The position numbers and the translations under genes were made by a program. Of a stretch of DNA of 10,281 bases, positions 6,638 through 10,281 are shown piece by piece; the first letter of the stretch is position 1, and each line of letters opens with the position of its first letter. Below the pieces are notes generated by a model, which made no database searches, was not told the DNA's origin, and was given only the letters and a program-made list of their open reading frames with translations. Source of the stretch: Acidobacteriaceae bacterium UBA1307 (GTDB lineage: Bacteria > Acidobacteriota > Terriglobia > Terriglobales > Acidobacteriaceae); the NCBI GenBank assembly GCA_002307235.1, contig DBTV01000042.1, positions 45,913 through 56,193 of the forward strand, given 5' to 3'.

Positions 6638-6658
6638 GGGACTAAGGACTAGGGACTT
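6638..6658. repeat. Three-unit heptanucleotide repeat after pth
   Basis: Units GGGACTA, AGGACTA, GGGACTT follow one another in phase, with a looser AGGGACG unit at 6666-6672. This is the second 7-base-period array in the window, with a different unit sequence from that before rplY. Confidence 0.5.
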
Positions 6659-6696
6659 AGAAACCAGGGACGCTGGGCCGGGCCAAGACAAGAGGG

Positions 6697-6738
6697 GCCG
6701 TTCAGGGGAACGGCAAAGGCCAAGGCTGACGAGCAGCC
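6697..6738 (+). promoter_or_regulatory. Two hairpins in the rpsF leader
   Basis: GCCGTTC/GAACGGC (6697-6703, 6708-6714) forms a perfect 7-bp stem with a 4-base loop. GGCTG/CAGCC (6724-6728, 6734-6738) forms a 5-bp stem with a 5-base loop. They end 20 bases before the rpsF ATG. In many bacteria the S6:S18 complex represses its own mRNA through a leader structure with a CCG motif. CCG occurs in the first stem here, but I cannot confirm that the known motif is present. No terminator-like T-run follows. Confidence 0.4.
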
Positions 6739-6758
6739 ACGGCAGAAAAGGAATACTG

Positions 6759-7229
6759 ATGGCGCGTGTGTATGAGGTAATGTTCATTGTTCGGCCGGAC
6801 GTGGCCGAAGAGGAAATCGATAAGCTGATCGCCGGCTTTTCGACCACTGTGACCAATGGCAAGGGCGAAGTGAAGTCGGTCGAGAAGATGGGCCGCCGCA
6901 AGCTGGCGTACATTGTGCGCAAGTCCACCGACGGTTTCTATGTGTTGATGACCGTCGAGGCCGATGGCCCGACCGAGCTTGAGCTGAAGCGCCGTCTGCG
7001 CGTCTCCGAGCAGGTGATCAAGTTCATCGTGGTGCGTACGGACGAGGAAGAAAAGCGTCTGGCCAAGGTCAAGGCTCTGCGCGGCACCAAGCGCAAGGTC
7101 AGCGAAGAAGCGGCCCCTGCGGCGCATGTCGCTCCGGTGGCGGCTCCCGTAGCTCCGGCAGCCCCTGTGGCAGTTCCGGCGGAGGCCCCTGCGGCTCCCG
7201 TGGCCGAGCCGGCACAGCCGACCGCCTAG
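6759..7229 (+). CDS. rpsF: 30S ribosomal protein S6
   Basis: The S6 ferredoxin-like fold is evident: RVYEVMFIVRPDV (3-15), KMGRRKLAYIVRK (43-55), GFYVLMTVEADG (59-70) and the conserved end RVSEQVIKFIVVRTDE (81-96). S6 binds S18 and 16S rRNA in the platform of the small subunit. A good binding site AAAAGGAA (6746-6753) precedes the ATG. The conserved core ends near residue 110; the remaining 45 or so residues are almost only Ala, Pro, Val and Glu, giving 156 aa against about 95-135 in many species. It is first in rpsF-rpsR-rplI. The ssb gene often found after rpsF is absent here. Confidence 0.95.
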   Translation: MARVYEVMFIVRPDVAEEEIDKLIAGFSTTVTNGKGEVKSVEKMGRRKLAYIVRKSTDGFYVLMTVEADGPTELELKRRLRVSEQVIKFIVVRTDEEEKRLAKVKALRGTKRKVSEEAAPAAHVAPVAAPVAPAAPVAVPAEAPAAPVAEPAQPTA

Positions 7230-7246
7230 TTCAGCAACGATGGATT

Positions 7247-7264
7247 GCCGCCCCTGAGGGTGGC
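7247..7264 (+). promoter_or_regulatory. Hairpin in the rpsF-rpsR spacer
   Basis: GCCGCCC (7247-7253) and GGGTGGC (7258-7264) pair over 7 bp with one G-T wobble and a CTGA loop. No T-run follows, so it is not a simple terminator; mRNA stability or processing is possible. The 97-base spacer holds no gene. Confidence 0.35.
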
Positions 7265-7326
7265 CCGAGCCAACGCCGTGCAGCCGACTGACTGCCGGCA
7301 CGATGAGAGTAAAAGAGGGAAGCATT

Positions 7327-7707
7327 ATGGCTGAAGAGATTCAAGCAAAGGCGCCCGAGAGCGGCGCAAGCGCAGCGCCCCAGACGGGCAGCAGCGAGGC
7401 CAGCACGACGACGGCTCCGGCGGCAGCGCCGGCACCGCGTTCCGGCGGCCGTCCGGCCGGTCGTCAGGGTGGCCCGAATGGCCGCAACAAGTTTTTCCGC
7501 CGCAAGAAGGTCTGCAAGTTCTGCACGGAGAAGATCGATGCGATCTCGTATCGCGACGTGCGCCTGCTGCAGGGCTTCGTGGCCGAGCGGGGCAAGATCG
7601 TGCCCCGTCGTTTGACCGGTGTCTGCACCACGCACCAGCGGCGTTTGACGCGGGCCATCAAGCAGGCTCGCAACATCGCTCTGCTGCCCTTCGCCACCCG
7701 CCACTAG
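7327..7707 (+). CDS. rpsR: 30S ribosomal protein S18, zinc-binding form with N-terminal extension
   Basis: The S18 core occupies about residues 55-126 (KFFRRKKVCKFC, then IDAISYRDVRLLQGFV, RGKIVPRRLTGVCTTHQRRL and IKQARNIALLPF). C63, C66, C100 and H103 make a probable zinc site, so this is the 'C+' form. S18 binds S6 on the 30S platform. About 52 residues precede the core, rich in Ala, Ser, Thr, Pro and then Gly/Arg, whereas typical S18 proteins are near 75-95 aa in total. The ATG at 7327 has a strong AGAGGGA site six bases upstream; an in-frame ATG at 7303 lies before that site and is less likely. Confidence 0.94.
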   Translation: MAEEIQAKAPESGASAAPQTGSSEASTTTAPAAAPAPRSGGRPAGRQGGPNGRNKFFRRKKVCKFCTEKIDAISYRDVRLLQGFVAERGKIVPRRLTGVCTTHQRRLTRAIKQARNIALLPFATRH

Positions 7708-7712
7708 AATGT

Positions 7713-7738
7713 GGCCGTCGGAGCCGCGTGCTCCGGCC
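7713..7738 (+). promoter_or_regulatory. Hairpin just after rpsR
   Basis: CGGAGC (7719-7724) pairs with GCTCCG (7730-7735), loop CGCGT. The stem extends by GGC/GCC (7713-7715, 7736-7738) across a three-base bulge. No T-run follows, so it is probably an mRNA stabilising or processing structure rather than a full stop. Confidence 0.4.
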
Positions 7739-7764
7739 GGTGAAGTAGACCGTCAAGCATAGCG

Positions 7765-7803
7765 GGCAGGCCGCCGAGGCTCTTGAGGAGCGCCCGGCCT
7801 GCC
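7765..7803 (+). promoter_or_regulatory. Strong hairpin in the rplI leader
   Basis: GGCAGGCCG (7765-7773) and CGGCCTGCC (7795-7803) form a perfect 9-bp GC-rich stem. Inside, GCTC/GAGC (7779-7782, 7788-7791) forms a second stem across an internal loop. It ends ten bases before the rplI binding site (GGAGAG, 7813-7818) and lacks a T-run. It could tune L9 output relative to S18 or mark an RNase cut. This is inferred from position and pairing only. Confidence 0.45.
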
Positions 7804-7824
7804 GAGGAATTTGGAGAGTTTCAC

Positions 7825-8349
7825 ATGGAAGTCATTCTCAAGCAAGACGTGGACAATCTGGGTCTGCGCGGTGATGTTGTGAAGGTGGCCGACGGCTACG
7901 CTCGCAACTACCTGCTGCCGAAGAAGTTTGCGATGCAGGCCACCGAGGCCAACAAGGCCGTCATCGAGCAGATGAAGGCCGCCGCGGCCCGCCGTTCGGC
8001 CGCCGAAAAGATCGTTTCCGAAGAGCTGGCCGCCAAGCTGGCGCCGGTTGCGCTCAGCTTTACCCGCAAGTCGGGCGAAGAGGGCCACCTGTTTGGTTCG
8101 GTCACCTCTGCCGACATCGTGGCCGAGCTGGCCACCAAGGGCTTCGAGATCGATCGCCGCAAGGTCGCGCTCTCCGAGCCGATCAAGACCGTGGGCGAGA
8201 CGACCGTGAGCATCAAGCTGCATCGCGAAGTCGTTGCGCAGATCAAGGTTTCGGTTGTTGCCGAAGCCAGCGAAGAGACCGCGGCGGCTGCTGAAGCCAC
8301 CGAGGCTCCTGCTGCCGAAGCGCCTGCCGCCGAGGCCGCTGCCGAGTAA
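7825..8349 (+). CDS. rplI: 50S ribosomal protein L9
   Basis: A 174-aa L9. The N-terminal rRNA-binding domain carries the family signature: MEVILKQDVDNLG, then GDVVKVADGYARNYLLPKKF at 16-35. The long connecting helix spans about 41-75, and the C-terminal domain has GHLFGSVTSADI (87-98) and the closing strand HREVVAQIKVSVV (133-145). L9 sits at the base of the L1 stalk and helps keep the reading frame. The last 27 or so residues are an Ala/Glu/Pro-rich tail beyond the usual 148-150 aa. The ATG at 7825 has GGAGAG six bases before it. Last gene of the cluster, followed by a strong terminator. Confidence 0.95.
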   Translation: MEVILKQDVDNLGLRGDVVKVADGYARNYLLPKKFAMQATEANKAVIEQMKAAAARRSAAEKIVSEELAAKLAPVALSFTRKSGEEGHLFGSVTSADIVAELATKGFEIDRRKVALSEPIKTVGETTVSIKLHREVVAQIKVSVVAEASEETAAAAEATEAPAAEAPAAEAAAE

Positions 8350-8369
8350 CTTCGGCCGCAAAGCTCAAC

Positions 8370-8407
8370 AACGAGCCGTCCCTTCGGGGGCGGCTCGTTT
8401 TGTTTTG
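8370..8407 (+). terminator. Intrinsic terminator with UUCG tetraloop after rplI
   Basis: AACGAGCCG (8370-8378) pairs perfectly with CGGCTCGTT (8391-8399). The stem continues through a T-G wobble and CCC/GGG to a TTCG loop (8383-8386), giving 13 bp in total closed by the very stable cUUCGg tetraloop. TTTTGTTTT follows. It ends the ribosomal block 20 bases after the rplI stop. The opposite strand lacks a good T-run, so it is not clearly shared with the convergent acyltransferase gene. Confidence 0.92.
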
Positions 8408-8412
8408 CGCGG

Positions 8413-9564
8413 TTATTGCCAGCGGCTGCGCAGCCAGCGTTCAACCGGGTTCGAGAAAAAGTGCATGACCAGCCAGCCGAGAAGCCAGCAAAGAGCAATG
8501 GTGGGCGGGTAGATCGCCCAGGCCCACTGCTTGCTCTGCGGACTGAGCCGATGAAAGAGTGCGACGACGGGCAATGCGACAAACATGTGGGTCAGATAGA
8601 TCTCATAGCTGAGGCGTCCGCCGAACTGTAGCCATCCCGTGCCGACGAAGCTCCACGGCTCTCCGTCGGCCGCCTGCCAGTGCAGAGCGAGCAACAGGGC
8701 GAGCGCCGAGAGTGTAAGCACAAGCATGATGCTGTCGTGAAGCAGTGGCCAGAGAAGACTGGTGGTGCAGAAGCTGCCGAGGAGTCCTGCTGTGCCGAGG
8801 ACAACCAGCAGGTAAACGATCCAGCGACGTGGAGCAGGAAACCACCGGGTGAGCATGGCGCCGAAGACGCCGGTGGCAATGGCGGCCATGCCGGGCAGGT
8901 AGGCTTTTTCCTGCCAGACCTCGCTACCGCCCGTGGAGACGATCCAGTAAGGCAGGGCCAGCGCGAGGGCGGCCAGAGCTGGGGCCAACAGCCAGTCTCG
9001 GCGCAACAAAAGACAGACAAGTGGGAAGGCTAGATAGAACAGTTCCTCGATGGAGAGCGACCAGAGCACGTCCCAGTTGGCGGGCAGATAGCCGGTGAGG
9101 CCTTCGTACCAGTTCAGATGCAGGGTGAGCGCGGCAAACCATGCGTGGCCAAGCGACTGCTTCGACGCGATTCTGTAATCGGCAAGGCCTGCCCAGTGCA
9201 GCAGACTGAGCACCGCGAGCAGGGCAAGCAGACAGGGAAGAATGCGCGAGGCGCGACGCAGATAAAAGGCGCGGGGGTGAATCTGGCGCAAGCTGCCCCA
9301 GCGCGTGAGGCTGTTGCGCGCAATCAGAAATCCCGAGAGTACAAAGAAGAGAAAGACAGCCTGATAACCGCGGAAGTTGAGCAGCGCGGAGAACCAGCCC
9401 GGTAGCCAAGGTTTGAGCATCGTGTGCGCGAGCGGCAGGCGGATGCCGATGTGATGAAAGATGACCAGAAAAATGGCGATGCCGCGCAGGAGATCAATGC
9501 CGGCATTGCGATTGATTTTGTTTTGATCGCTAGAAATTTCGGAAGATATACGGCTCGGCAACAC
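8413..9564 (-). CDS. Membrane acyltransferase, acyltransferase 3 family (OafA/YrhL-like)
   Basis: A 383-aa integral membrane protein with about ten hydrophobic segments. NAGIDLLRGIAIFLVIFHH (20-38, H37/H38) is the family's N-terminal motif, followed by FLFFVLSGFLIARN (71-84), a basic YLRRASRILP (101-110), WSLSIEELFYLAFP (168-181) and GRLSYEIYLTHMFV near the end. Such enzymes move acetyl or other acyl groups onto sugars of O-antigen, exopolysaccharide, peptidoglycan or small molecules; the substrate is unknown. It may act on glycans built by the GT-C-like protein in this window, but nothing links them beyond location. The start is uncertain: GTG at 9564 (TTG at 9561 also possible), no good binding site close by. 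TAAAAT at 9613-9618 (minus) might be a -10. It converges on rplI. Confidence 0.9.
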   Translation of the reverse strand: MLPSRISSEISSDQNKINRNAGIDLLRGIAIFLVIFHHIGIRLPLAHTMLKPWLPGWFSALLNFRGYQAVFLFFVLSGFLIARNSLTRWGSLRQIHPRAFYLRRASRILPCLLALLAVLSLLHWAGLADYRIASKQSLGHAWFAALTLHLNWYEGLTGYLPANWDVLWSLSIEELFYLAFPLVCLLLRRDWLLAPALAALALALPYWIVSTGGSEVWQEKAYLPGMAAIATGVFGAMLTRWFPAPRRWIVYLLVVLGTAGLLGSFCTTSLLWPLLHDSIMLVLTLSALALLLALHWQAADGEPWSFVGTGWLQFGGRLSYEIYLTHMFVALPVVALFHRLSPQSKQWAWAIYPPTIALCWLLGWLVMHFFSNPVERWLRSRWQ

Positions 9565-9636
9565 GGACGTAGTGAGCGTGACGGCTTCTCCTGAATTGGC
9601 TGTGGTTTGTCTATTTTATGCCACGGTGAGAGCCTC

Positions 9637-9659
9637 AGCCGATCTCGGCCAGCGGCCGG
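9637..9659. repeat. Left copy of a 23-bp direct repeat (copy of the ABC gene's 3' end)
   Basis: 9637-9659 matches 10021-10043 at 21 of 23 positions in the same orientation. Read on the minus strand it gives RPLAEIG followed at once by TGA (9635-9637), against RPLAEIS and TAG at the end of the ABC ATPase gene. The two copies enclose about 360 bases of non-coding, palindrome-rich DNA. Confidence 0.6.
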
Positions 9660-9681
9660 TTTGCGTGGTGGTGCAGCGGAG

Positions 9682-9938
9682 GGAGCCGGGGCATTCATGC
9701 CCCGGGAAGCCATCATTGCTAGGAGGCGGCTTTAGAGCATTTTTCCAATACACGTGCAGTGTTCGATTGTGTGCAAGGGGCCTTTTTCTTGAGGAAAAAG
9801 ACCCTCGGCATCCTGCTTTCGCTCTACAGCAATTGGAAAAATGCTTTAGCCTCGGGTTCTTTTGCTGTTGGATGGCCTCCGTGCCTGAAGGCACATTGCG
9901 CGGCCATCAATTTTCCGGGGCATGAATGCCCCGGCTCC
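9682..9938. repeat. Nested inverted-repeat element, MITE-like
   Basis: The outer arms are perfect 24-bp reverse complements (9682-9705 and 9915-9938), and each is almost a palindrome itself (CCGGGGCAT..ATGCCCCGG, two-base centre). Inner arms of 14 bp are also perfect (9736-9749 and 9832-9845). Two more hairpins lie inside: 9777-9805 (GGGGCCTTTTTC with GAAAAAGACCCT, one mismatch, loop TTGAG) and 9871-9908 (GATGGCC/GGCCATC around GTGCC/GGCAC). There is also a direct GCTTTAG repeat (9729-9735, 9843-9849). No coding potential is credible. It may be a non-autonomous mobile element or an intergenic repeat unit. Confidence 0.7.
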
Positions 9939-10018
9939 TTCCTGAAAAGAAGCAACGATGGCTGTTGTGCTGCGGAGAGTTCGCTTCCCTCAGGAGGCGC
10001 GGCAATCTCCACACGGGG
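9939..10018. other. Spacer downstream of the ABC ATPase gene
   Basis: Eighty bases between the inverted-repeat element and the ABC stop codon. I see no gene, strong hairpin or T-run here, so the ABC transcript on the minus strand probably runs into the repeat element. Confidence 0.4.
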
Positions 10019-10281
10019 CTAGCTGATCTCGGCCAGCGGTCGGGCGCGGTCGGTCTGCATCGTCGGCACGGCGGCCAGCAGCGTCTTGGTGTATTCCTGC
10101 TCGGGCCGCGAGAGAAGCTCGCTGCAAGGCCCCTGCTCGACGAGCTGGCCGTGGCGCAGCACGGCGACGCGATGGGCCACCTGGCCGACCACCGCCAGAT
10201 CATGCGAGATGAACAGCATCGAAAGGCCGCGCTCGCGCTGCAAGGTGGCGAGCAGGTCGAGAATCTGCGCCTGCACGGTGA
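10019..10281 (-). CDS. Oligopeptide/dipeptide ABC transporter ATP-binding protein, C-terminal part
   Basis: Only the last 86 or so residues are inside the window; the gene continues beyond base 10281. TVQAQILDLLATLQ continues the D-loop region typical of Opp/Dpp ATPases, FISHDLAVV contains the H-loop histidine that contacts ATP gamma-phosphate, and RVAVLRHGQLVEQGP followed by PEQEYTKTLLAAVP is the C-terminal oligo_HPY-type extension of peptide importers. The protein should energise uptake of peptides or a related solute (nickel and some antibiotics use the same family). Walker A and B and the signature motif lie outside the window, so activity cannot be checked. It may be an OppD, OppF or fused type. 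Its last codons are repeated at 9637-9659. Confidence 0.85.
   Translation of the reverse strand, partial: TVQAQILDLLATLQRERGLSMLFISHDLAVVGQVAHRVAVLRHGQLVEQGPCSELLSRPEQEYTKTLLAAVPTMQTDRARPLAEIS
10021..10043. repeat. Right copy of a 23-bp direct repeat (genuine ABC gene 3' end)
   Basis: This copy forms the last codons and stop (RPLAEIS, TAG) of the ABC ATPase gene and matches 9637-9659 at 21 of 23 positions, in the same orientation. Confidence 0.6.

Noticed and set aside
7765..7803. Terminator between rpsR and rplI
   Set aside because: The stem is strong but is followed by GAGGAATTTGG rather than a T-run, and rplI normally shares the transcript.
9572..10022. Small open frames across the inverted-repeat region
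   Set aside because: They run through the palindromes in several frames on both strands, lack binding sites and contain repeat-derived residues only.

Overview
The window looks like chromosomal DNA from a GC-rich free-living bacterium. I infer Acidobacteriota (Terriglobia/Acidobacteriaceae-like) from the gene order ispE, tRNA-Gln, prs, rplY, pth, rpsF, rpsR, rplI, from the CTC-type L25 with a long acidic/alanine tail, and from intergenic DNA rich in heptameric repeats and small palindromes. This placement is inference; no taxonomic marker was aligned.

Left part (1-2714, minus strand). A palindromic repeat unit (4-101) lies beyond a type II toxin-antitoxin pair: a Phd/YefM-like antitoxin followed by a PIN-domain toxin with a 4-base ATGA overlap. 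The pair has a good sigma70-type promoter whose -10 region is covered by a 7-bp direct repeat, probably its operator. Upstream on the same strand is a 583-aa polytopic membrane protein resembling GT-C/family 39 glycosyltransferases.

Centre (2715-8407, plus strand). This is a housekeeping block: ispE (isoprenoid precursor synthesis, possibly leaderless), tRNA-Gln(UUG), prs (PRPP synthesis), rplY/ctc (ribosomal L25), pth (peptidyl-tRNA hydrolase, TTG start 3 bases after rplY), then rpsF, rpsR and rplI (S6, S18, L9). It ends at a strong intrinsic terminator with a UUCG tetraloop. Most of these genes serve translation: tRNA supply, ribosome assembly and peptidyl-tRNA recycling; prs feeds nucleotide synthesis. 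Spacers between the ribosomal protein genes are long and hairpin-rich. Two other spacers carry 7-bp-period repeats. ispE carries an in-frame palindrome, and Prs, S6, S18, L9 and L25 all carry low-complexity or charged extensions beyond their conserved cores.

Right part (8413-10281, minus strand). A membrane acyltransferase (OafA/YrhL type) is followed, in the upstream direction, by about 450 bp without a gene and then by the 3' end of an oligopeptide/dipeptide ABC transporter ATPase that runs off the window. The non-coding stretch is the most unusual part. It holds a nested inverted-repeat element (9682-9938) enclosed by two copies of a 23-bp sequence (21/23 identical), one being the last codons of the ABC gene and the other ending in an in-frame stop at the same place. 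This looks like a very small element that duplicated the 3' end of its target gene.
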